Source of the DNA: Bacillota bacterium
GTDB lineage: Bacteria; Bacillota_E; JAJZYS01; JAILZS01
NCBI GenBank assembly: GCA_021817625.1
Contig: JAKASY010000107.1
Span: 1 to 6,783, forward strand
Length of the DNA: 6,783 bases
Direction of reading: 5' to 3'
Shown: in pieces, positions 1 to 6,544 of the stretch
Layout of the letters: every line of letters starts with the position of its first letter
Position numbering within the stretch: the stretch's first letter is position 1
Notes under the pieces: model-generated
Seen by the model: the letters and a program-made list of their open reading frames with translations, nothing else
Databases searched by the model: none
What the model was told of the DNA's origin: nothing
Position numbers and translations under genes: made by a program

Positions 1-814
1 TGACGGTCAAGCTCGAGTCGCTCTTGAGAGCCGCGTACTGGCTGTAGGGGATCTCGGTGACCACGCCGGCCTGTCCACTGCGAGCAAGCAGCACCCGGGT
101 GTTGTCATCGGGGATGTTCTCGAGAACGACCTTGGACAGGTACGGGTAGGGCTTGTCCCAATAGTGCGGGTTGGCGACGAGCACCTCCTGCTTGCCTTGC
201 TGCCAGGACTGCAGCATGAACGGGCCCGAGCCGATCGGGTGGTCGAACGCCGACTCCTTGGCGTGCGCGTACACCTTCTCCGGCAGGATGGAGCAGCCGT
301 ACAGGCCAAGCTTCGACAGGAAGGCGGCGTCCGGCGACGACAGGTGGAATACGATGGTCTTCGCGTTGGGCGTCTGGATCTGGATCTTCTCGGGGAACAG
401 GAAGCCCCAGTTGGCGGACTTGAAGGCGCGCTCAAGCGACCACTCGACGTCGGCCGACGTGACCGGCATGCCGTTCGTGAAGTAGGCGTTCGGCTGCAGG
501 TGGAACGTGTAGGTCTTGGCGTCCTTGCTGATCGTCCACGACTTGGCAAGGTCGGGCGTGACGCCGGTGCCCTTCTGGTTTGGACGCACCAGCTGCTCGT
601 AGATGAGGAGCATCGTCCAGATCGAGCCGTTGTCGCTGGGGACGATCGGGTCGAAGCTGATGGCGTCCTCGGCGCGCGCCAGGATCAGCGTGCCGCCGTG
701 CACCGGCTGCGCTCCAGCGGCAGCGGCACCGGGCACTGCGCCCCCGACCCATGTCATCAGGCCCATGCCGGCCGCCAAGGCGCCTGCCAGGAAGAAGCCT
801 TTCACTCTGCGCAT
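1..814 (-). CDS. ABC transporter substrate-binding protein, family 5 (peptide/opine/nickel type), N-terminal 271 residues, cut by left edge
   Basis: This is the extracytoplasmic solute-binding protein of an ABC importer of the SBP_bac_5 (DppA/OppA/NikA-like) family. It would capture a peptide, opine or similar ligand outside the membrane and deliver it to an inner-membrane permease. The frame stays open from the ATG at 814 to the window edge, giving 271 residues, roughly half the usual 500-540. Residues 1-33 form a signal peptide: RRVK, then a hydrophobic core (GFFLAGALAAGMGLM), then an Ala-rich end near residue 33. There is no lipobox Cys. The mature part starts GGTLILARAEDAISFDP (40-56). 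The family signature is clear: AKSWTISKDAKTYTFHL (90-106), FTNGMPVTSADVEWSLERA (112-130), IGSGPF (194-199) and VANPHYWD (213-220). The ATG at 814 has GGGGGA five bases upstream. The overlapping ATG at 818 is in another frame that does not encode this protein. Family call is firm; ligand unknown. Confidence 0.93.
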   Translation of the reverse strand, partial: MRRVKGFFLAGALAAGMGLMTWVGGAVPGAAAAGAQPVHGGTLILARAEDAISFDPIVPSDNGSIWTMLLIYEQLVRPNQKGTGVTPDLAKSWTISKDAKTYTFHLQPNAYFTNGMPVTSADVEWSLERAFKSANWGFLFPEKIQIQTPNAKTIVFHLSSPDAAFLSKLGLYGCSILPEKVYAHAKESAFDHPIGSGPFMLQSWQQGKQEVLVANPHYWDKPYPYLSKVVLENIPDDNTRVLLARSGQAGVVTEIPYSQYAALKSDSSLTV

Positions 815-819
815 GCATG

Positions 820-825
820 TCCCCC
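820..825 (-). promoter_or_regulatory. Ribosome binding site of the substrate-binding protein gene
   Basis: On the minus strand GGGGGA is followed by CATGC and then the ATG at 814. The 5-base spacing suits the 814 start. It matters because another ATG (816-818) overlaps it in a different frame; only the 814 frame gives a signal peptide and the family-5 signature. Confidence 0.6.
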
Positions 826-1190
826 ACTTCACATGGTGGTCGCGCCTGCCTTCAGCCCGGACTGCGCACCGTTCGCCGCCAGGTCAGGCGTTTCGCCTTG
901 GTTCGTAGGCAAAGCGCGGACTCCTGCCCATAGAGCCCGCTGTCGGAAACATCCATACCAAACCGACACCGACGTTGGCGCTTCGTTCCCTGTCATGCCA
1001 ACAGTGCACAGCGCCCCCGGCGCCCGCCGCCAAGGCGCGAGCCCGGCACGCACCGCCCCTCGACCTCGGCTTGGCATCCCCGCCGCCATGTTCGATGCGG
1101 TCCGCCACCCGGGCCGGCGCCGAGACCGCGCCTGCGGCCCCCGCCAGGATGCGCCGCCCGGCGTCCCATCCTCCCTGGAAGGCGTGGCAG

Positions 1191-1218
1191 CGGTTCGCAG
1201 CTACGGAGCTATGAACCG
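1191..1218. other. Hairpin in the gap downstream of the MmgE/PrpD gene (possible transcript end)
   Basis: CGGTTC (1191-1196) pairs with GAACCG (1213-1218). AGCT (1199-1202) pairs with AGCT (1207-1210) around a four-base ACGG loop, with one two-by-two internal loop between the stems. It lies about 134 bases past the mmgE/prpD stop in the direction of transcription. No T-run follows on either strand, so it is not a classical intrinsic terminator. It may end or stabilise a transcript, or be chance in GC-rich DNA. Confidence 0.35.
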
Positions 1219-1351
1219 GGACAGCCGCCGGGCGCTGGGCCAGCCGACTGCCCGTTTCGGAGTCGCATGAAGGCGATCGCGTGGCGTGGATCCGCCAGAG
1301 ACGTTCCCTGGGCGTCGGCGCAAAGGGACCGTAGCGGGCGAACGCTCGTCG

Positions 1352-2716
1352 TTAGGCCACCGCATGTCCGGCCGGTGTGAGAAGGTCCAATACGGGCGCG
1401 ATGGCATCGGCGGCTTCGAGGTGCCAGAGGGCGTCAGCGGCGACCTCGCTTGCCCGAGCGCCCAGAGCCGGTCGGGCGCAAGCCAGGAACTTCGCATGGA
1501 TCTCATCGCTGGCCAAGGGAGCGCCCGGCGTTCCCCTTGGGTGCTCCACCGCCTTGGACACCATGGACCCGTCGCTGTACGTGACGCGAACCTTGGCCCC
1601 GAGGCCGTCGGCAGCGGGTCTCTCGGTCACGCGCACCCTGTCCATCAGGGCCACGACGTCCGGCTCCCTGGTGCGATCGTCCTGAAAGCTCTCGATGGTA
1701 AGCGCGCCGTCCAGAAGCGCTCGAGCCACGGTGTACGGCAGGCAGAACTTCCCTTGGAGGCCGGTCATCGGCCGCTCGTAGATAAGAGGCGCCATCTCCC
1801 CCAGGGGCACGGACACCTCCACGGAGGCGATGCCGTGGGCGCTTCGATGGGATTCGGCCCGCACCGCCAATGCAGCGTCGATGGCTCGATGGGTGGAGCC
1901 GCAGCAGGGGTGGACCTTGACGGTGAGACCCGGCGTCACGATCGAATAGGGCTGCCCGAGCTCGCCCAGGGCAGCGCCGACATCGCCGTCGAACAGCGCG
2001 AACATGCCGAGGGGCGCCTCCAGGATGCCGGCGCTGGCCGAAACGCCGGCAGCCGCGAAGCGCGCCGCGAGCACGCCGGCGCTCGCAGCCCATCCGGCAT
2101 GCACGGGCTTGGTCATGGTGCCGAAGTTCTGCCGACTGCCGCCTGCGAACGAGACGGCCACGGCCAGCGCGCGCTCCATGGCGTCCGCATCCAGCCCCAG
2201 AAGCTTGCCCGCCGCCGCGGCGCTGGCAAGGGGTCCGAGGATCGAGGTGGCGTGCCAGCCTTTGGCATACGCCTTGGGGCCGATAGCGGCGCCAATCTTG
2301 GCCATGACCTCAAGCCCGATGACGTAGGCCGCGATCACCTCGACTCCCGACGCCCCGACCATCTCACCCACCGCCAGGGCAGCCGGCAGGATGACCGTGC
2401 TCGGGTGGCCCTGCGTCTCGTCATGGATGTTGTCGAAGTCGAGGGCATGGCCGCTCGTGCCATTGACCAGCGCGGCACCCTGCGGCGAGGTGCGCAGGTC
2501 CGAGCCGACCTGCCGGGCCACGGGCCTGGCGCCGTCTTCCGCGACTGTCCTGGCCACGAGCCGTGTGACCTCTTCGCCCGCACCGGCCAACATCACCCCG
2601 AGCGTGTCCACGATGCCGCGCTTGCCCGCCGCGGTCACGCACTCCGGCAGCGAGGCATGGGACGCTGTCGCGACCCAATCGGCGATGGCGGCTGTCATCC
2701 CGGAATGCGTTGCCAT
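1352..2716 (-). CDS. MmgE/PrpD family protein (2-methylcitrate dehydratase-like)
   Basis: This 454-residue protein has the usual full length of the MmgE/PrpD superfamily. That family includes 2-methylcitrate dehydratase, cis-aconitate decarboxylase and iminodisuccinate epimerase, cytosolic enzymes acting on small polycarboxylic acids. Recognisable blocks are GTSGHALDFDNIHDE (86-100), GHPSTVILPAALA (103-115), GWHATSILGPLASAAAAGKL (153-172), GTMTKPVHAGWAA (199-211), KVHPCCGSTHRAID (267-280) and GKFCLPYTVARALL (322-335). Asp93, His104, His155, Lys203 and His269 or His276 occupy places where this family carries active-site residues, so the enzyme looks intact. The ATG at 2716 is chosen because AAGGAGG lies 8 bases upstream. 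The frame stays open for another 103 codons, but that stretch runs into the methyltransferase gene and reads as an Arg/Ser-rich shadow. It lies 64 bases downstream of the methyltransferase gene, probably co-transcribed. No prpB or prpC is nearby, so a methylcitrate-cycle role is not supported here. Confidence 0.95.
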   Translation of the reverse strand: MATHSGMTAAIADWVATASHASLPECVTAAGKRGIVDTLGVMLAGAGEEVTRLVARTVAEDGARPVARQVGSDLRTSPQGAALVNGTSGHALDFDNIHDETQGHPSTVILPAALAVGEMVGASGVEVIAAYVIGLEVMAKIGAAIGPKAYAKGWHATSILGPLASAAAAGKLLGLDADAMERALAVAVSFAGGSRQNFGTMTKPVHAGWAASAGVLAARFAAAGVSASAGILEAPLGMFALFDGDVGAALGELGQPYSIVTPGLTVKVHPCCGSTHRAIDAALAVRAESHRSAHGIASVEVSVPLGEMAPLIYERPMTGLQGKFCLPYTVARALLDGALTIESFQDDRTREPDVVALMDRVRVTERPAADGLGAKVRVTYSDGSMVSKAVEHPRGTPGAPLASDEIHAKFLACARPALGARASEVAADALWHLEAADAIAPVLDLLTPAGHAVA

Positions 2717-2724
2717 CACGGGCC

Positions 2725-2731
2725 CCTCCTT
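2725..2731 (-). promoter_or_regulatory. Strong ribosome binding site (AAGGAGG) of the MmgE/PrpD gene
   Basis: AAGGAGG on the minus strand stands 8 bases before the ATG at 2716, an almost perfect anti-16S match. It fixes that ATG as the start and rules out the longer in-frame extension into the upstream gene. It also suggests that this gene is translated independently of the methyltransferase gene and at a high rate. Confidence 0.85.
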
Positions 2732-2780
2732 GGCAGCGCCGCGCGTGAGTGCACGACGGCATTCGAGGCAGCAGCAGGGA

Positions 2781-3518
2781 TCAGACGGGCAGCTTCTCAA
2801 AGACGGCCACCAGGGCGTCGCTCTGCGCGCCGAAGGGCTCTTTCGCCCAGCTCGACCAGCGGTCGCGCGTGCGAAACCCCGCGAGCTGCGCCATGAGATC
2901 GAGCTCGGCGGGCCAGACGTAGCGGTACGGGGCGCTGTGGCGCACGAGCCGGCCCTCGACGAGCGTCCAGTGGATGGACCAGGACACCTGGGTCGCGACG
3001 TCGTCGAACGTCTCGATGCCCACATGGTCGTCGCTCAGGGCGAACACCCGGCCGAGCTCGCCGGGCGGCAGGCGCCTCAGTTGCGGCACGACCACCTCGA
3101 CGACAAAGCAGCCACCCGGGCGCAGGTGGGCGGCCGCGTTGCGAAAGACGGCGACCTGCTCCGCCTGCGTGGTCACGTTCATGATGGTGTTGTAAACCAG
3201 ATATACGAGCGAGAACGTGCCGGGAGCCCTGGCCGTGGTCATGTCGCCGACGACCACGTCGATCTCCTGGGCGCCGTGCTTCGCTCGGAGCCGCTCCACC
3301 ATGTGCGGCGAAAGCTCAATGCCGGACACCCGTATCCCTCTGGCCCTGAGGGGCAGGGCGATCCGACCCGTGCCGATGGCGAACTCAAGCGCTGCGCCAC
3401 CGTCGGCGAGGGCGGCGAGAGCGTCGACCACCGGGTCGACCACAGATGGGTGGAACATGGCGGCCGAGGTCGCGTCGTACGCCTCCGCGACCTGTCTTCC
3501 CCACATCACCGTGCTCAT
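2781..3518 (-). CDS. Class I SAM-dependent methyltransferase
   Basis: This 245-residue cytosolic protein has the Rossmann-like fold of class I methyltransferases, which transfer a methyl group from S-adenosylmethionine. Motif I is LEFAIGTGRIALPL (44-57), the SAM-binding glycine loop. The acidic end of strand 2 is GIELSPHMVERLRAK (66-80). VVVGDMTTA (88-96) is the motif around the adenine-contacting Asp. FSLVYLVYNTIMNV (102-115) matches motif IV, and LRPGGCFVVEVVVP (132-145) the post-motif strand. The C-terminal half has YRYVWPAELDLMAQLAGF (198-215), typical of the common fold that senses the substrate. The methyl acceptor cannot be told from the sequence. The start at 3518 is the ATG of MSTVMWGRQ; AAGGGTG just upstream is a fair ribosome binding site. 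The gene is first on the minus strand, head-to-head with the oxidoreductase gene, and 64 bases before mmgE/prpD. Adjacency suggests, but does not prove, a joint role. Confidence 0.93.
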   Translation of the reverse strand: MSTVMWGRQVAEAYDATSAAMFHPSVVDPVVDALAALADGGAALEFAIGTGRIALPLRARGIRVSGIELSPHMVERLRAKHGAQEIDVVVGDMTTARAPGTFSLVYLVYNTIMNVTTQAEQVAVFRNAAAHLRPGGCFVVEVVVPQLRRLPPGELGRVFALSDDHVGIETFDDVATQVSWSIHWTLVEGRLVRHSAPYRYVWPAELDLMAQLAGFRTRDRWSSWAKEPFGAQSDALVAVFEKLPV

Positions 3519-3758
3519 GACCACACCCTTGCATCGGACCGAGTCACGGTCAAGAGCATCGGTGGGCGGGGATGGCAAGTCGGCCCGGCGAAGCGTCATC
3601 GAGGTCGTGCGCAGCGTCCGTCGCCGCCCTGTGTGCCGAAGGCGACGCCGCGCGCCCGCGACCATCGCATGCACGGGCCGCCAGGGGCTCCCCGCCCTCC
3701 GCACGATGGGAGTGGGCGCCTCGACGTGGCGGGATGAAGGACGAAGGGAGGCGGTTGT
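3519..3758. promoter_or_regulatory. Divergent intergenic region between methyltransferase and oxidoreductase genes
   Basis: These 240 bases separate two genes that start outward from here, so promoters for both must lie in them or overlap the gene starts. On the minus strand TTGACC (3553 to 3548) resembles a -35 box, but no good -10 follows at 16-18 bases. It overlaps a small inverted repeat, GACCG (3537-3541) / CGGTC (3547-3551), ending 19 bases upstream of the methyltransferase ATG. In the middle, CGTCGCC (3619-3625) and GGCGACG (3641-3647) form a seven-base inverted repeat with a 15-base spacer, a spacing possible for an operator. In DNA this GC-rich, repeats of this size can arise by chance. 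No regulator gene is in the window. Confidence 0.35.
3746..3751 (+). promoter_or_regulatory. Ribosome binding site deciding the GTG start of the oxidoreductase gene
   Basis: GGGAGG (within GAAGGGAGG) lies 7 bases before the GTG at 3759. The alternative in-frame ATG at 3768 would be 16 bases away, too far. The site therefore supports GTG initiation. Confidence 0.65.
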
Positions 3759-5045
3759 GTGCGGCGGATGGCGATTGTGGGCACCGGCCACCGGGGGGCG
3801 ACGATGTTCGGCTCCATGCTCGCAAGCCCTGAGGCGATCGGTAAGGCGGAGCTCGTTGGCCTCTGCGACCCGAACCCTCTGCGGGCGAGGGCGGCGCAGC
3901 GCCTGATCGGCACCGACGCGCCCATCTTCACGGATCTGGCGCAGATGGTGTCTGCCACGCGCTGCGACACCGTGATCGTCACCACCATGGACTCCGCGCA
4001 CGCGGACACCGTCGTCCAGGCGCTCCATCACGGCTGCTCCGTGATCACCGAGAAGCCCCTGACCGTGGATGCCGCCTCCCTCGCGCGGATCCTCGAGGCG
4101 GAGCGCCGCACGGGCCTTGCGATCACCGTGGCCTTCAACTACCGGTACGCGCCGTTCAACGCCGCAGTCAGGGAGTTCATGCGGTCGGGTCGCCTGGGAG
4201 CGGTGACATCGGTCGACTTCCACTGGTATCTCGACACGGTCCATGGCGCGGACTACTTTCGTCGCTGGCACAGGCAGCGACGCAACTCCGGGAGCCTATG
4301 GGTGCACAAGGCGACGCACCACTTCGACCTGGTCAACTGGTGGCTCGGCGAGACACCCCAGCAGGTCTTCGCGCACGGCACCCGCCGCGTGTACGGCCGG
4401 TCTGCCGAGCCGCACGGGGAGCGCTGCATGACCTGCGCGATCGCGGCAAAGTGCCCGTTCGCCTTCGACTGGTCAAACCGCGACCTTGTCGAGCTCTACC
4501 TGGAGACCGAGGAGGCCGACGGCTACCACCGCGACGGCTGCGTGTTCTCGGGTGACGTCGACATCTGGGATACGATGACGGCCCTGGTCCGCTACAGCGG
4601 GGACGTGCTTATGACATACAGCCTGCTCGCCTACGCGCCGTACGAGGGCTACAGGATCGCCTTCAACGGCACGGAGGGGCGGCTTGATTGCGAGTGCATC
4701 GAGGCGGTGTCCCCCGTCTCGGCGCCCGAGTTCGCCACGCGCGCGTCCAAGCGGCAGCCCCCCGTCGTGGGCGATGGCCGGTCGCCGGGCGCCATCACGT
4801 TCTACCCTCGCTTGGGCGGAGTCGAGCGCGTCGACACGCCTTCTGGCAGCGGTGAGCACGGCGGGGGCGACCAGCGTCTGGCCCTTGACCTCCTCTCGGG
4901 AGACGAGGCCGACCCTCTCGGCCGGCGCGCCGGCACGGCCGCCGGGGCGTACTCCATCCTCACCGGCATCGCGGCCGCGCGTTCCATCGACCTAGGCCTC
5001 CCCGTTCAGATCCGGGATCTCATTTCGACGGACCTTTTGCCCTAA
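3759..5045 (+). CDS. Gfo/Idh/MocA family oxidoreductase
   Basis: This 428-residue protein is an NAD(P)-dependent oxidoreductase of the Gfo/Idh/MocA family, which includes inositol, glucose-fructose and related sugar dehydrogenases. Residues 4-13 (MAIVGTGHRG) are the start of the N-terminal Rossmann fold with its GxGxxG-like turn, followed by VGLCDPNP (33-40). ITEKPLTVDAASL (96-108) carries the family EKP motif, with the catalytic-site Lys at 99. FNYRYAPFN (126-134) opens the C-terminal domain. WVHKATHHFDLVNWWLG (181-197) has the His/Asp catalytic region of this subfamily. A cysteine cluster, C223, C226 and C232 (RCMTCAIAAKCPFAF), is followed by DGYHRDGCVF (254-263) and GEHGGGD (365-371). These blocks are typical of the longer members that act on modified sugars or polyols, but the substrate is unknown. 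The start is the GTG at 3759, on ribosome binding site spacing. An MFS gene follows 61 bases downstream on the same strand, probably as a transporter partner. Confidence 0.94.
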   Translation: MRRMAIVGTGHRGATMFGSMLASPEAIGKAELVGLCDPNPLRARAAQRLIGTDAPIFTDLAQMVSATRCDTVIVTTMDSAHADTVVQALHHGCSVITEKPLTVDAASLARILEAERRTGLAITVAFNYRYAPFNAAVREFMRSGRLGAVTSVDFHWYLDTVHGADYFRRWHRQRRNSGSLWVHKATHHFDLVNWWLGETPQQVFAHGTRRVYGRSAEPHGERCMTCAIAAKCPFAFDWSNRDLVELYLETEEADGYHRDGCVFSGDVDIWDTMTALVRYSGDVLMTYSLLAYAPYEGYRIAFNGTEGRLDCECIEAVSPVSAPEFATRASKRQPPVVGDGRSPGAITFYPRLGGVERVDTPSGSGEHGGGDQRLALDLLSGDEADPLGRRAGTAAGAYSILTGIAAARSIDLGLPVQIRDLISTDLLP

Positions 5046-5053
5046 GCGCCACC

Positions 5054-5095
5054 TGGACCGTCGCGGCCACGGCGGGGTGCGCTGTGGCCGGTCCA
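5054..5095. other. Nested inverted repeat in the oxidoreductase-MFS gap
   Basis: The outer arms TGGACC (5054-5059) and GGTCCA (5090-5095) pair, and inside them GGCCAC (5065-5070) pairs with GTGGCC (5084-5089). A five-base bulge separates the stems on the left, and the apical loop is 13 bases. The whole structure fits between the oxidoreductase stop (5045) and the ATG at 5107. It lacks a T-tract. It may stabilise, attenuate or partly terminate the transcript between the two genes. The possible GTG at 5077 lies in its loop. Confidence 0.5.
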
Positions 5096-5106
5096 CCATC
5101 GGGGTG

Positions 5107-6333
5107 ATGTCGGCGAGCCGATCGCTTGGCCTCCGGTCGCCCGAGCACCGCCTGCTGCTCGGTGTGGCGCTGTTCTGGATGGGGCTCTACCTGTACGTTC
5201 CGGTCCTCACGCCCGTCGTCACCCACGCGACCGGGTCGGCCGGCGTGGCCGGCCTGGTGGTGGCCAGCTATGGCGTTCCCCAGCTGCTTTCCCGCCTGGG
5301 TCTGGCCATCTGGTCCGATCGCCTGGGCCTCAGGCAGCCCTTCATCGCCGGCGGCCTCGTCCTCGTCGCGGCCAGCGCGGTCGGGATGGTCGCCGCCCCG
5401 TCGGCCGCAGGATTCCTGGCATTCCGCACCATGGCGGGGCTCGCGGCCAGCACATGGGCCATGTTCTCGATCCAGTACGCGGCCTGGCAACCGGGGGAGC
5501 GCGTCGGCGCGGCCATGGGTCGGCTGTCCTTCGCAAACAACGGGGGCCAGGTGCTCGCCGCGCTTCTTGGCGGCCTTCTGGCTCAGACGGTCGGCGACAG
5601 CGCCCCCTTTTGGGCAGCGGGTCTGGCCGGCCTCATGGGGCTCGCACTCGTGGCCGGACTGGGGGAGCCCGCTCGGCACGCGCCCGCCGAGCCCGGCACG
5701 CCTCTTCGGCAGACGTGGCGTCGCGCCGCCGCTGGGCCAGCCGTGCTGTTGGCGTCCCTCCTCGGCATCCTCTTGCAGGCGACCACCTTCGCCACCACGT
5801 TCGGCTACCTGCCCCTATGGGCGGCGCGCCATGGCGTGTCGCCAGGCGGCCTCGGCCTTCTCACGGCGGCCGCCCTCCTGCCGGCCGCGGGAGCCTCCGT
5901 CGTGGCCGGCTCGTGGGCGAGCAGGCGCTGGTCCGCTGCCACGATCCTTGCACTCGGCTTCGCCCTGGTCGGGATCGCGACCGGGTCGACCCCCTGGCTC
6001 GGCGGCGGTGCGGGGCTGTTCCTGGCGCAGCTCCTTGCCGGTGCCGGACGCGGGTTCCTTACGCCCACGCTTATGACCCTGGCTGTGCGCAACACAGAGC
6101 AGCGGTGGCGCACGAGCGCCCTGGCCACGTACCAGTCGCTGTATGCCGTCGGCATGATCGGCGGGCCGGCCGTGGCCGGGGCCCTGGTCGGGACCTGGGG
6201 CCTTCCCCACCTGTTTGAGGCGGCAGGACTCACCGCTCTCTTGGCTGCGGCCCTCGCCAACCGGCTCGTTCCGGCAGCGACGCGACACGGCTCACCCGAA
6301 CGCCGCCTGGTCGAGGACGCGGTGCGAGGATGA
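5107..6333 (+). CDS. Major facilitator superfamily (MFS) transporter
   Basis: This 408-residue integral membrane protein has the usual length of a 12-helix MFS carrier and would export or import a small molecule by proton or solute coupling. Hydrophobic helices are visible throughout: near 17-37 (first), 45-65, 79-98, 101-122, 145-165 and 168-187 in the N-terminal half, and 211-238, 247-270, 278-292, 297-318, 340-363 and 369-387 in the C-terminal half. The loop between helices 2 and 3 reads LAIWSDRLGLRQP (66-78), a recognisable MFS motif A (GxxxDRxGRR-like). The central loop is short (190-206). The ATG at 5107 is preferred because the nested inverted repeat ends just before it. A GTG at 5077 would add ten residues and lies inside that repeat. 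Neither has a good ribosome binding site, so the start is uncertain. Substrate is unknown; a link to the adjacent oxidoreductase is inferred from proximity. Confidence 0.9.
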   Translation: MSASRSLGLRSPEHRLLLGVALFWMGLYLYVPVLTPVVTHATGSAGVAGLVVASYGVPQLLSRLGLAIWSDRLGLRQPFIAGGLVLVAASAVGMVAAPSAAGFLAFRTMAGLAASTWAMFSIQYAAWQPGERVGAAMGRLSFANNGGQVLAALLGGLLAQTVGDSAPFWAAGLAGLMGLALVAGLGEPARHAPAEPGTPLRQTWRRAAAGPAVLLASLLGILLQATTFATTFGYLPLWAARHGVSPGGLGLLTAAALLPAAGASVVAGSWASRRWSAATILALGFALVGIATGSTPWLGGGAGLFLAQLLAGAGRGFLTPTLMTLAVRNTEQRWRTSALATYQSLYAVGMIGGPAVAGALVGTWGLPHLFEAAGLTALLAAALANRLVPAATRHGSPERRLVEDAVRG

Positions 6334-6507
6334 CGCTTCCGCCACCATGATGGTCCGGTGGAGTTCCGCGCTTCCTCCATCGCTCGTCGCTGCCGACCAA
6401 CTGCGACGCAGCTGCGGGAACGCCTCGATCTGGCATGAAGACTGGTCGACGCCGCCTCATCCGGACCTAAGGCATGCCTCCGACTCCTCCGACGGCGCCG
6501 GCGGGTT

Positions 6508-6532
6508 GCGCCCTCCGCTTCGCGGCGGGCGC
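6508..6532. other. Hairpin between the two MFS genes
   Basis: GCGCCC (6508-6513) pairs with GGGCGC (6527-6532), and CCGC (6515-6518) with GCGG (6522-6525), around a TTC loop and one T/C mismatch: ten base pairs in all. It lies about 175 bases after the first MFS stop and 52 before the second MFS start. Its right arm is also part of a perfect 12-base palindrome at 6527-6538 (GGGCGCGCGCCC). There is no T-tract. It may be a terminator-like element for the first transcript or an operator for the second. Confidence 0.45.
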
Positions 6533-6544
6533 GCGCCCATGCGG

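Larger units (their letters stand above)
815..1351. other. 537-base intergenic region with no supported gene
   Basis: This stretch lies between the MmgE/PrpD stop and the start of the substrate-binding protein, both on the minus strand. Open frames cross it on both strands, but their translations are Arg/Pro/Ala-rich, match no domain I recognise and lack a good ribosome binding site. It should hold the promoter of the substrate-binding protein gene, but I could not pick a convincing -35/-10 pair. Visible structures are a hairpin at 1191-1218, an inverted repeat GTTGGC (974-979) / GCCAAC (997-1002) with a 17-base spacer, and a short hairpin AGGCG-TTT-CGCCT at 886-898. Its length suggests that the binding-protein gene is a separate transcription unit from mmgE/prpD and the methyltransferase gene. 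Confidence 0.6.

Noticed and set aside
432..827. Minus-strand frame starting at an ATG overlapping the binding-protein start
   Set aside because: It is out of frame with the signal peptide and family-5 signature and gives an Arg/His-rich shadow product.
829..1089. Small minus-strand frame of 86 codons in the long gap
   Set aside because: No ribosome binding site, no recognisable domain, and overlapping frames of similar quality on both strands.
164..1270. Long plus-strand frame of 368 codons
   Set aside because: It is the antisense shadow of the substrate-binding protein continued into the gap; the product is Arg/Gly/His-rich and matches no family.
1305..1328. TCCCT / AGGGA repeat just after the MmgE/PrpD stop as a terminator
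   Set aside because: Only five pairs with a 14-base loop and no T-tract; too weak to call.
1286..2896. Long plus-strand frame of 536 codons
   Set aside because: It is antisense to the MmgE/PrpD gene, whose motifs are unmistakable; open antisense frames are expected at this G+C content.
2717..3025. In-frame extension of the MmgE/PrpD gene by 103 codons
   Set aside because: It overlaps the methyltransferase coding frame, is Arg/Ser-rich with no family similarity, and AAGGAGG sits exactly before the ATG at 2716.
2391..3737. Long plus-strand frame of 448 codons
   Set aside because: It is antisense to the methyltransferase gene and part of mmgE/prpD, with no recognisable domain.
3519..4271. In-frame extension of the methyltransferase by 251 codons
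   Set aside because: It runs antisense through the first 500 bases of the oxidoreductase gene, which has clear family motifs; the extra residues are low-complexity.
5020..5679. Minus-strand frame of 219 codons
   Set aside because: It is antisense to the MFS gene and rich in Gly, Arg, His and Glu, a typical shadow of a membrane-protein gene.
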